A DNA stretch of 64,000 nucleotides. Source: Chromatiaceae bacterium. Its GTDB lineage: Bacteria > Pseudomonadota > Gammaproteobacteria > Chromatiales > Chromatiaceae. Under the pieces are notes generated by a model that worked only from the letters and a program-made list of their open reading frames with translations, had not been told where the DNA came from and ran no database searches. Location of the stretch: contig JACKML010000001.1 of the NCBI GenBank assembly GCA_024235415.1, positions 248,001-312,000 of the forward strand, read 5' to 3'. Positions 49,550-57,123 of the stretch are shown here, in pieces. How positions within the stretch are numbered: the stretch's first letter is position 1; every line of letters begins with the position of its first letter. The translations under genes were made by a program, and so were the position numbers.

Positions 49550-51642
49550 TGCTGCAATCCCTGCGCAAACCCCTGGCACTGTTCCTGCTCGTGCTTTCCG
49601 GTCAGGTGCTGACCCTGCTCGGTGCCGCCGGGATCGAGGCGCTGACCGCCGAACACCTGGCACTGCTCACCGCGGTCGCTGCCCTGATCGTCTGGGCCTG
49701 GGATTTCACCGTGCAGCGTCCGGTGCGGCACGGCATGGGACGCCTGCAGCGGCGGATACGCCAACTTTCACTACCGCGGAGCACTCCCGGCACACCACAG
49801 GCACACGCCGCAGGCGACAGCACCGGCGTGGACACGCTGTTGAGCGCCCGGCAGAAACGGCTGGCTGCTTACACGCGCCGACTGCGCGGTGAGCTGGAGC
49901 GGCTCAAGGCCATCTACCGCCAGTCGCACGATGCGGTTCTGATTTTCGAACCAACGGACGGCCGCCTGGTCGATTGCAATCCGCGGGCCGAAGAGTACCT
50001 GCGGATGGACCGTTCGCAGCTGCTGGGCATCAGTCTGATCACGCTGCACGACGAGGATGAGGCCTACCTGCGCGGCCTGATCGACGACGTGATGGACCAG
50101 CCACTGGGCCGCTCCATCCGAATCAACTACCGCGCGGGGGACGGCCGCATCATCCCGGCCGAGACATCGGTATCACGGATCCAACTCGATACCGGGAATC
50201 TCCTGCTGTGCATCGCGCGTGACATCAGCGATCGCGAGGACGCCGCGCAACGCATCCAGCACCTCGCCTACCACGATACTCTCACCAACCTGCCCAACCG
50301 TACCCTGCTGACCGACCGGGTCAGTCGTGCCCTGGTGCGTGCGCGTCGTACCGGGCAGATCGGTGCATTGCTGTTCCTCGACCTGGATAAGTTCAAGCGC
50401 ATCAATGACTCGCTGGGGCACTCGGTGGGCGACCAACTGCTAAAGGAACTGGCGAACCGCCTGCGCCATGCGCTGCGCGAGGAAGACACTGTGGCACGCC
50501 TCGGTGGGGACGAGTTCGTCGTGCTGCTCGAGGGGCTCGGTCAGCATCAGGAGCGCGCAGTCGAGAAGGCGATGGAGATCGCCGGAAAGCTGCGCGGCCT
50601 GTTTGCCGACGAATACCGTCTCGATGGTCACGAGTTGTACGTCACAGCCAGCATCGGGCTGGTCACCTTCCCGCATGACGGCGATACGGTCGACACGCTG
50701 CTGCGTCATGCAGATACCGCGATGTATCACGCGAAAGGGGCAGGACGAGACGGAACACGCGTGTTCGAACGCCGCATGGACGAGGTTGCGACATCACGCC
50801 TGCGCATCGAGAACGAGCTCCGCAACGGCCTGCGCGACCACCAGTTCGAACTCTATCTGCAGCCGGTGCTGGGGATCCGCGATGGCCATATTCTGGGTGC
50901 CGAGGTCCTGCTGCGCTGGCGGCACCCGACCCGTGGCATGATCGCACCGACAGAGTTCCTGCCCTACATCGAGAATTGCGCACTGATGCTCAAGCTCGAC
51001 GACTGGGTGCTGCTGGAATCCTGCCAACTGCTCGCGGGGATTCAACGCGATCCCGAAGTGGCGGCACCCGATTGTCTGGCGGTGAACATCAGTCACCAGC
51101 AGTTCCATCAGCCGGAGTTCGTGCAGCGCGTGCAACAGATACTGAGCGACACCGGCGCCGATCCGAAGCGCCTGCAGTTCGAGATCACCGAGACCATCCT
51201 GATCAAGGACGTCAAAGATTCAATCGATCGGATGAACGCCCTGAAGCAGATGGGCATCCGTTTCGCGATCGACGACTTCGGCACCGGCTATTCCTCGCTG
51301 GCCGACCTGCGCCGGCTGCCGATCGACACACTCAAGATCGACCGTTCCTTCGTCCGCGACCTCGGCACCGACCCCAACGATGCCGCGATCGTGCGCGCCA
51401 TCCTGTCGATGGCCCGACACATCGGCCTCAAGGTCATCGCCGAGGGCGTCGAGACCCGCGAACAGCTGATGTTCCTGCGTGATGCCGAGTGTACCTACTA
51501 CCAGGGATACCTGGGCCGCCCACCGATGTCCTGTGCAACTTTCCGTGAAGAACTCCGCTTCAGCGCCGACCTCTATGCGCTGGCCGACATGCCGCCGCGG
51601 GTCGAGGGCCACAGCAGCCAGCGTATGCCACTGCGGAAATAG
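49549..51642 (+). CDS. Membrane GGDEF-EAL cyclic-di-GMP enzyme with PAS domain
   Basis: The protein has 697 residues. Two membrane helices (about 8-28 and 35-52), a coiled linker and a PAS domain (about 120-225, AIYRQSHDAVLIFEP to RDISDRE) precede a GGDEF domain with intact GGDEF (319-323) and an I-site R310-x2-D313 for product inhibition. The EAL domain has EVL (452-454) in place of EAL, keeping the metal-binding Glu. AVNIS, ITETILI, DDFGTGYSSL, LKIDRSFV and IAEGVET are all present. Both synthesis and breakdown of c-di-GMP look possible. The start rests on the TGATG overlap with the leader ORF. Confidence 0.93.
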   Translation: MLQSLRKPLALFLLVLSGQVLTLLGAAGIEALTAEHLALLTAVAALIVWAWDFTVQRPVRHGMGRLQRRIRQLSLPRSTPGTPQAHAAGDSTGVDTLLSARQKRLAAYTRRLRGELERLKAIYRQSHDAVLIFEPTDGRLVDCNPRAEEYLRMDRSQLLGISLITLHDEDEAYLRGLIDDVMDQPLGRSIRINYRAGDGRIIPAETSVSRIQLDTGNLLLCIARDISDREDAAQRIQHLAYHDTLTNLPNRTLLTDRVSRALVRARRTGQIGALLFLDLDKFKRINDSLGHSVGDQLLKELANRLRHALREEDTVARLGGDEFVVLLEGLGQHQERAVEKAMEIAGKLRGLFADEYRLDGHELYVTASIGLVTFPHDGDTVDTLLRHADTAMYHAKGAGRDGTRVFERRMDEVATSRLRIENELRNGLRDHQFELYLQPVLGIRDGHILGAEVLLRWRHPTRGMIAPTEFLPYIENCALMLKLDDWVLLESCQLLAGIQRDPEVAAPDCLAVNISHQQFHQPEFVQRVQQILSDTGADPKRLQFEITETILIKDVKDSIDRMNALKQMGIRFAIDDFGTGYSSLADLRRLPIDTLKIDRSFVRDLGTDPNDAAIVRAILSMARHIGLKVIAEGVETREQLMFLRDAECTYYQGYLGRPPMSCATFREELRFSADLYALADMPPRVEGHSSQRMPLRK

Positions 51643-51737
51643 GTGTGCGAATTGATGCAGTGACCGTGTGTCCAGACAGGTGAGACCTGCGCAGCGTCGG
51701 CCTGGACGCTGGCGCAAAGTGGGCGGGTGGCCAGACC

Positions 51738-51938
51738 CTAGAGTTCGCCGGCACTGAGCAGCTTGCGGCGCATCCCCAACTGCTGCTCGTAGAAACGGAT
51801 CATCGCGTTTTCGTAACCGCAGTCACCATCCGGCCCCAGTTGCGCAAGGCGTTTCTCGATGGTCGCGATCTCTTCGCGCAGACGCCCGGGGCTGGCGGCA
51901 ACCCGGTTGGCTCGATGGCGTGGACGACACTTCTGCAT
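51738..51938 (-). CDS. Small helical protein of unknown function
   Basis: The 66-residue product starts basic (MQKCRPRHRANRVA), then forms a likely helical hairpin (REEIATIEKRLAQL and ENAMIRFYEQQLGMRRKLL) with cysteines at about 4 and 40. Regular heptad-like spacing and a promoter-like sequence upstream favour a real gene. The ribosome-binding site is weak. No function can be assigned. The 95-bp gap to the GGDEF-EAL gene holds nothing I recognise. Confidence 0.55.
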   Translation of the reverse strand: MQKCRPRHRANRVAASPGRLREEIATIEKRLAQLGPDGDCGYENAMIRFYEQQLGMRRKLLSAGEL

Positions 51939-51976
51939 GCTCTTATTTCCCTTATGTTTCGCCCCTAAGTCTAGAC

Positions 51977-52004
51977 GTTATATATGAAAATGGCATGACA
52001 GAAA
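51977..52004 (-). promoter_or_regulatory. Putative promoter for the 66-residue protein
   Basis: Minus-strand TTTCTG (52004-51999), a 16-bp spacer and TATAAC (51982-51977) lie about 40 bp upstream of ATG 51938 in a locally AT-rich stretch. Confidence 0.35.
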
Positions 52005-52018
52005 GAAAAAACATCCCC

Positions 52019-53188
52019 TCAGTCGCGCCTCAGCGCATCGCTGACCGCGATCGGTGTGGGGAAGCGCAGCACCACGATGTAAGACGATACAAGGAAGGTC
52101 AGGAGCGTCGACAGCTGGATCAGGTACGAGGCCTCCGCACCGATGACCCCGGTCTCAAATGCCAGCACCGCCAACAGCAACGAAAACTCACTCATCTGCC
52201 CGAGCCGGTAGCCGACCTCGTGAGAACGCTTTTCCGACTCCCCGGTACGCAGAAGCAACCAGCGGAAAACCAGCGGCTTCAACAGCATCATCGCCGTGGC
52301 CACGATCAGCGCCGGGAGAATGACCTTGTCGATGACACTGATGTCGAACCCCGCCCCCAGCGAAAAGAAGAACAACACGAGAAAGAAATCGCGCAGCGGC
52401 TTCAGACTCTCGGCGATGAACATGGCGATCGGACTGGATGCCAGGACCACGCCGGCAATGAAGGCCCCGATCTCGGCCGAGAGACCCAGCAGACCGGCCA
52501 GTTCGGCCATACCCAGACACCAACCGATCGTCACCAGAAAGATGTACTCCTGGATCTTGTCGAACTTGCGTATCAGACGGATCAGAACATAACGCTCGAC
52601 CATCCAGGCGAAACCGATCAGCGCCGGCAGGGCGACAAACAACCTGGCGATATCGACGAGCTGCATGCCACCGTTCGCACCTCCCTGCACCACCAGCAGC
52701 AGCACGATGGCGAGGAGGTCCTGCATCAACAGGATGCTGATGATGACCTCGCCGGTGCGCTGATGGTGCAGCATGGTCGTCGGCAACAGTTTGAGACCGA
52801 CAATCGTGCTGGAGAACGTCGCCGCGCCACCAACCAGCAGCGCCTCCATCGAGGTAAAACCGAATGCCTTCGATACAAGGAAGCCGACGGCAAAGAACAC
52901 CAGCGAGCTGAGCAGCGTGACCTGCGTGGTCTTGCGCACCATGCGCACGAGTTCCTGTGGCTGCAGGTTCAGGCCCAGCAGGAAGAGCAGGAACATGATG
53001 CCAAACTCGGAGATGTTGCGAATCAGCTCCGGGTCGGACACCAACCCCAATGCGGAGGGGCCGAACAGAGCGCCAAGCACGATGTATGCAACCAGCAGCG
53101 ACTGGCGCGCGAACAACGCGATCGTCGCGAATACCGCAGCACCGGTAAACACGAGAAAAATGGTGAAAACAATCGGGTCTTGATGCAT
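52019..53188 (-). CDS. Cation:proton antiporter, CPA2 (KefB-like) membrane domain
   Basis: The protein has 389 residues with about 12-13 membrane helices. Typical CPA2 segments are LLVAYIVLGALFGPSALG, FGIMFLLFLLGLNLQP, GGAATFSSTIVGLKLL, ILLMQDLLAIVLLLVV (the conserved Gln-Asp) and GAFIAGVVLASSP. It lacks the C-terminal RCK/TrkA_N domain of full KefB/KefC, so it is a short antiporter exchanging K+ or Na+ for H+. Ion specificity is not readable. It is a single minus-strand gene with a terminator of the neighbouring gene upstream. Confidence 0.9.
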   Translation of the reverse strand: MHQDPIVFTIFLVFTGAAVFATIALFARQSLLVAYIVLGALFGPSALGLVSDPELIRNISEFGIMFLLFLLGLNLQPQELVRMVRKTTQVTLLSSLVFFAVGFLVSKAFGFTSMEALLVGGAATFSSTIVGLKLLPTTMLHHQRTGEVIISILLMQDLLAIVLLLVVQGGANGGMQLVDIARLFVALPALIGFAWMVERYVLIRLIRKFDKIQEYIFLVTIGWCLGMAELAGLLGLSAEIGAFIAGVVLASSPIAMFIAESLKPLRDFFLVLFFFSLGAGFDISVIDKVILPALIVATAMMLLKPLVFRWLLLRTGESEKRSHEVGYRLGQMSEFSLLLAVLAFETGVIGAEASYLIQLSTLLTFLVSSYIVVLRFPTPIAVSDALRRD

Positions 53189-53242
53189 CGCCGGATGGTA
53201 CCGCGGGCTGGCACTTGGTAATGCACGATAGCAACGGTACAG

Positions 53243-53271
53243 AAAAAAAACACCCGCCTGACGGCGGGCGT
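53243..53271 (-). terminator. Rho-independent terminator after the small secreted protein gene
   Basis: On the minus strand CCCGCC-GTCA-GGCGGG forms a 6-bp GC stem followed by eight T. It lies 36 bp beyond the stop of the gene at 53307-53576. Confidence 0.8.
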
Positions 53272-53306
53272 TTCGCTGTCCGGGTGCCTCATCGAGGCGC
53301 CAGGCG

Positions 53307-53576
53307 TTACTTCGCCTTACTCAGCTTCACGGTGTCGTCATCCGCCATGGCCGAACCCTTCCCGGAGGGTTTGAGTTTGCAATGGCTGACAACGGATCGG
53401 CCATCCTTGCGCGCGTAGCCATTGACCCAGGTGCACTGAGTGTCCGCCGAACAGGCATCCACCGCCAAACCCTTGCATGGGCTCGCCGCGCTGGAGACTG
53501 ATGGAGTGATCATCGCCGCGGCCAAAAGTGCCGCATGGAAGGGGACGAGCGAAATATTGGTGAAATGCAAATGCAT
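53307..53576 (-). CDS. Small secreted four-cysteine protein
   Basis: ATG 53576 has an excellent Shine-Dalgarno (AAAGGAGAG, 7-8 nt). The 89-residue product has a signal peptide ending near SVSSAAS. The short mature domain has four cysteines spaced C-x7-C-x5-C-x18-C and a central CTWVNGY, likely two disulfides in the periplasm. A Lys/Ser-rich tail follows. Its function is unknown. It has its own terminator and lies 88 bp downstream of the pentapeptide protein gene on the same strand. Upstream in-frame codons run into noncoding sequence and are excluded. Confidence 0.8.
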   Translation of the reverse strand: MHLHFTNISLVPFHAALLAAAMITPSVSSAASPCKGLAVDACSADTQCTWVNGYARKDGRSVVSHCKLKPSGKGSAMADDDTVKLSKAK

Positions 53577-53664
53577 GGTGTTCTCTCCTTTGAACGTATG
53601 CGACGCCAATCCGGGCGTCGGCTGCGATCTTAAACCGTTTGCGACCGCGCGCTCAAGTCGGAAC

Positions 53665-54411
53665 TCAGCGCGGGCAGTCGGCTTTGCCGCAGCGTGTACC
53701 ATCGACCCAGATCGCCCCCTCCAGCCTTGCACCATCAAAGCGTGCCCCGCCACGGCGCACGCCACCGAGGTCGGCAAAACTCAGATCCGCCGCCGACAGA
53801 TCGGTATTGGTCAGGTCGGCGGCACGCAGGTTGGCGCCCTTGAGGTCTGCACCGCTGAGCCGGGCATAGGACAGATCAGCCGCTGACAGATTGGCGTACC
53901 GCAGATCGGCGGCGCTCAGATCAGCGCCGCTCAATTTGGCACCGGCAAGAGAAACATTGGCCATCCGTGCCGAACCGAGGCGCGCCGCGGCGAACTGTGC
54001 GCCATCCAGTTGGCAGCCCTCGAGCACCACACCCGGCACAGGCAGCGCAGCGCAGTCTCGCGTGGCCGGCTCCTCCTGCGGACCGACCATGGTCACGGTG
54101 ACCACCAGTGCGGTAACGACCAGCAGTGCGATCACAATCGCACGCAACGCACGCAGTCGGTCGCCGGCACGCTCTGCCGCCCGCTGTGGTGCAAGCGTCT
54201 GGGCATCCGTGCGCATCTGCAGCGGCACCACCTCGTCCACCGAACCGATTGCTTGCCAGGCATTACGATCGGCACTGACCTCGTCATCAAGAGTCAGCTT
54301 GCCTTCGAGGACGAAGTGTCGAACCTTGGTGCTGCTGAACGGGCCGCGCACACTGGCGCCTCGGCGCACGAACCACTCGAGCCCACTACCCTTAGTGCTG
54401 GCTGACGACAT
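53665..54411 (-). CDS. GYF-like / transmembrane / pentapeptide-repeat protein
   Basis: From ATG 54411 (GGAG 5 nt upstream) the protein has 248 residues. Residues about 11-65 (EWFVRRGASVRGPFSSTKVR to SVDEVV) resemble a GYF_2-type domain. A single membrane helix spans about 91-109. Residues about 128-233 are pentapeptide repeats of the A(D/N)LxX type, folding as a square beta-helix, probably in the periplasm. Two cysteine pairs (C120/C133, C241/C246) bracket the repeats. No known activity; not similar in layout to gyrase-protecting Qnr proteins, which are soluble. Confidence 0.8.
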   Translation of the reverse strand: MSSASTKGSGLEWFVRRGASVRGPFSSTKVRHFVLEGKLTLDDEVSADRNAWQAIGSVDEVVPLQMRTDAQTLAPQRAAERAGDRLRALRAIVIALLVVTALVVTVTMVGPQEEPATRDCAALPVPGVVLEGCQLDGAQFAAARLGSARMANVSLAGAKLSGADLSAADLRYANLSAADLSYARLSGADLKGANLRAADLTNTDLSAADLSFADLGGVRRGGARFDGARLEGAIWVDGTRCGKADCPR

Positions 54412-54489
54412 CTGCACTCCAAACCCGCAAGATGCTGGATTTATCGACCATACCGCCGATAACTTGTGCGATATGCGCCTCGGAAAACT

Positions 54490-55617
54490 GTGACATTGAA
54501 GATCCCCTCCACCCTGCAACCGCTGATCGACGCCACCCGGCGCGACGCCCCGTCGCTGCTCAAACAGCTGCAGGTCGGACAGCTGCTGCAGGCCAGGGTA
54601 CTGGATCAGATACAACCAGGCCTGCTGCGCCTGCAGATCGCCAGCGCCGAGGTACTGGCCCGCAGCCAGGTGGCAATCGCGCCGGGTACCCGTCTGAAGC
54701 TCGAAGTGGTCAAGGGACAGCCCCTGCCCGAACTGCGGGTACTGCGTGAGCCCGATGCACAGCAGCGGCAGCAACAGGTGGTGCGATCAGCGATGGCGCG
54801 CCAGCTGTCACCGCAGGAGCTTCGACAGGCAGTCAGCGAGCTGCGTGCCCAGGCAAGCACACCGCGCCAGGCCGAGGCGCTGCGTCAGCTCACGACAATT
54901 GTGCAGGAAAGCGGTGTACGCCCGGCCCAGCCCGCCGCGACGCAACTGCAGCGCGCGATCGCGCAAAGCGGCGTGTTTCACGAAGCGCGCCTGGCCGCCG
55001 GATTGCCGGCGAACCCGGCCGACACCAAGGTTCAGCTGCTCAGGCTGCTGGTCGTATTGCGTGAGGACCTGAAACTGCCGCCGAAAGCCGAGCGCCAGGC
55101 CGGCGCGGCCATCGAACAACAGGCCCCGGCGCGCGACATGGGTGTCGATTCGCTGCTCAACCGTCTGATCCGGCTGGTAGAAGGGTCGATCGCCCGTATC
55201 CAGCTGCAACAGGCTGTCGCGTTGCCGGCAGAAGAAGGCCAGCGTCAGGCCTGGCAGCTGGACCTGCCGATAAGGCTGCCAGGGGAGACCCACGAAGCGA
55301 TGCTGCGCATCGAGCGTGACGACGCCGGCAAGGCCGGCGGCACACCATCCACCTGGGCAGTCAACCTCGCCTTCCAGTTCGACACCATCGGCACATTGCA
55401 GTGCCGTATCGCGTTGGCGGGAGATCATGTCTCGGCGACGTTCTGGTGCGAACGCACCACGACGTTGGCGCACGTAGAACAGCGGCTGCCGGTACTGAGG
55501 CAGGCGTTCGAGGCACAGGGCCTCGATGTGATCCGTCTTGCCGGCGTACTCGGCGCGCCCCCGGAACCGCTGATCAAGGTGCCGATACCAGATTCGCTTT
55601 TGGACGAGCGGGCCTGA
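54490..55617 (+). CDS. FliK-like flagellar hook-length control protein
   Basis: About 375 residues. The N-terminal part is Gln/Leu/Arg-rich and low-complexity. The C-terminal about 90 residues (WAVNLAFQFDTIGTLQCRIA to IRLAGVL) match the Flg_hook domain of FliK. The start is uncertain: GTG 54490, TTG 54496 or GTG 54466. It overlaps nothing but is followed directly (1 nt) by an FlhB-C-terminal-like gene. In FliK, the C-terminal domain contacts FlhB to switch export specificity, so the pairing is meaningful. No other flagellar gene is in the window. Confidence 0.8.
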   Translation: MTLKIPSTLQPLIDATRRDAPSLLKQLQVGQLLQARVLDQIQPGLLRLQIASAEVLARSQVAIAPGTRLKLEVVKGQPLPELRVLREPDAQQRQQQVVRSAMARQLSPQELRQAVSELRAQASTPRQAEALRQLTTIVQESGVRPAQPAATQLQRAIAQSGVFHEARLAAGLPANPADTKVQLLRLLVVLREDLKLPPKAERQAGAAIEQQAPARDMGVDSLLNRLIRLVEGSIARIQLQQAVALPAEEGQRQAWQLDLPIRLPGETHEAMLRIERDDAGKAGGTPSTWAVNLAFQFDTIGTLQCRIALAGDHVSATFWCERTTTLAHVEQRLPVLRQAFEAQGLDVIRLAGVLGAPPEPLIKVPIPDSLLDERA

Positions 55618-55618
55618 G

Positions 55619-55924
55619 ATGAAACGCGGAAACCGCACCGTCGGGGGCCACAGCGATATTGCAGTCGCGCTGCGCTATGACGGCAAGAACGCGCCGCGGG
55701 TCACGGCAAAGGGAGAACATCAGCTTGCCGACCGGATGGTCGAGGCCGCCGAACAGGCAGGTGTCCCGTTGTACCCGGACCCGGAGCTGGCGATGATCCT
55801 GTCGCAGATCCCCCTCGGCGACGAAATCCCGGACAACCTGTACAAGGCGATCGCCGAGGTGATCGCCTTCGCCTACATACTCGCCGGGAAATTCCCGGAA
55901 GGCTTCACGCCACCCGATAGTTGA
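55619..55924 (+). CDS. FlhB-like cytoplasmic-domain protein
   Basis: The 101-residue protein corresponds to the C-terminal cytoplasmic domain of FlhB/YscU (ALRYDGKNAPRVTAKGEHQLADRMVEAAEQAGVPLYPDPELA and ILSQIPLGDEIPDNLYKAIAEVIAFAY). It lacks the membrane part and the NPTH self-cleavage motif. Such stand-alone homologues are often called FhlB-like. It starts 1 nt after the FliK-like gene and is surely in the same transcript. The likely role is in switching or tuning flagellar export. Confidence 0.88.
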   Translation: MKRGNRTVGGHSDIAVALRYDGKNAPRVTAKGEHQLADRMVEAAEQAGVPLYPDPELAMILSQIPLGDEIPDNLYKAIAEVIAFAYILAGKFPEGFTPPDS

Positions 55925-55973
55925 CCCGGCTGCATCAGCGGGCGAGGTGAAAGGAGGGGTAGAGGCCGGCGAT

Positions 55974-56168
55974 TCAGCGCTCTGCGGTTGTATCCGGCGG
56001 CATCAGCAGCGCCTGTACATCCAGCGTGCGTATGGCCTGTACCGCGATCTCCCACCGACCTTCAGCGCACAGACCGCTGATACCCGCATCTTCGTGGGCT
56101 TCCAGCGCTGCACGCAGGCAGGCGTCTCGGACCTTCTCGGCCAGGCCGATCTGTTCAGACTTGGTCAT
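55974..56168 (-). CDS. Small conserved-looking cytosolic protein
   Basis: From ATG 56168 (AGGAG 9 nt upstream) a 64-residue helical protein is read: MTKSEQIGLAEKVRDACLRA, then ALEAHEDAGISGLCAEGRWE and AVQAIRTLDVQAL. It has two cysteines and no signal peptide. A longer in-frame reading overlaps the DsrC-like gene antisense and is rejected. It is divergent from the DsrC-like gene across 241 bp. Function unknown. Confidence 0.65.
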   Translation of the reverse strand: MTKSEQIGLAEKVRDACLRAALEAHEDAGISGLCAEGRWEIAVQAIRTLDVQALLMPPDTTAER

Positions 56169-56409
56169 CCCTGTTTGCTCCTCGCACCGACCGGATGCCT
56201 GATGCAGAACCGCAAGGTCAGATGGTGCGCGTACCTGAAACGGGTTCTTCATATCGTCAACATCGATAAACGATGCCAAAAACATTCGTTTGTCGTCTGC
56301 AACAACCGCAGTGTATTTATAGACGCAACACGACATCCTTTTTCCAGGGCCCCGATCCCGGGCGGTCGCCGTACATCGGGCAGCTGGAAGACAAGCGAGG
56401 GAAAACGCA
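56169..56409. promoter_or_regulatory. Divergent intergenic region before the DsrC-like gene
   Basis: This 241-bp region is AT-richer than its flanks and contains no ORF. For the plus gene, TTGTCG (56290-56295) with TATTTA (56314-56319) at 18 bp is a possible promoter. A perfect small palindrome CATCG-ATAAA-CGATG lies at 56261-56275 and could be a regulator site. Promoters for the divergent 64-residue gene must also be here but are not clear. Confidence 0.35.
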
Positions 56410-57051
56410 ATGATCTCGGTCAGAGTGAAAATGAAGGTCACGGGAGAGCCGCTGAAGCGAACCCCGGTGGTACTGCGTATGGATGCCGACGGCGTGGAGA
56501 CCCCGCCCGTTCTTACCGACCGCGGTGGCGTCGCGCACTTCGAGTTGCCGGCCGGCAGCGGCAAGGTCCTGGTTTCGGGCGTCGAGCGTTTCCATGGGCG
56601 CCTGGACGGCGAGGTCCTCGTGGACCTGTGGTCGATCACGCAGTCTGAACTCAACTCGGCCGGTGCACCCGGTGAATTCCCGGCCGGCAGCAACGCCTAT
56701 CCCGACATGCCGACCCGCCTGATCGACGTTGACGGCCGCAGCGTGCTGACCGACAGCGAAGGCTATCTGGTCGACCCGGCCGAGTGGTCAGAAGGATTCG
56801 CCAGGGCACAGGCCGAACGCGAGGGCCTGAGACTCGAGGCGGACCACTGGGAGGTGATCCGCTTCCTGCGTCAGCATTATTCGAATCACGGACACCAGGC
56901 CAGCGTGCGCGACATGATCCGCCATTTCCGCAACATTTGGGGTCCGGAGAAAGGCTCCAGCCGTTACCTGCACAGGATTTTTCCTCGCGGCGGTCCGCAA
57001 AAGCAGGGCAATCGCGTGGCAGGGTTGCTGCGCACCAAGGGTGAGCACTGA
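56410..57051 (+). CDS. Beta-domain fused to a cysteine-less DsrC/TusE-like domain
   Basis: The 213-residue protein has an N-terminal beta-rich domain (about 1-85, VRVKMKVTGEPLKRTPVVLR to VDLWSI) and a C-terminal DsrC/TusE fold (about 101-213). The latter has DSEGYLVDPAEWSE, LRLEADHWEVIRFLRQHY, ASVRDMIRHFRNIWG, EKGSSRYLHRIFPRGGPQKQ and GNRVAGL. In TusE and DsrC a penultimate Cys (and a second Cys in DsrC) carries sulfur. Here the C-terminus (GLLRTKGEH) has no cysteine, and the whole protein has none, so it cannot act as a sulfur carrier. A regulatory role, as proposed for other cysteine-less DsrC homologues, is inference. GAGGG lies 8 nt before ATG. Confidence 0.85.
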   Translation: MISVRVKMKVTGEPLKRTPVVLRMDADGVETPPVLTDRGGVAHFELPAGSGKVLVSGVERFHGRLDGEVLVDLWSITQSELNSAGAPGEFPAGSNAYPDMPTRLIDVDGRSVLTDSEGYLVDPAEWSEGFARAQAEREGLRLEADHWEVIRFLRQHYSNHGHQASVRDMIRHFRNIWGPEKGSSRYLHRIFPRGGPQKQGNRVAGLLRTKGEH

Positions 57052-57123
57052 GCCCTTACGCGGGCACAGGTGTCACCGCCTGGTCTGACGGCACCTGCCG
57101 GAGCAACCTCCGAGATCGGCCAT

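Noticed and set aside
55945..55965. AAGGAGGGG ribosome-binding-like sequence on the plus strand
   Set aside because: It is followed by TAG and no start codon at usable distance.
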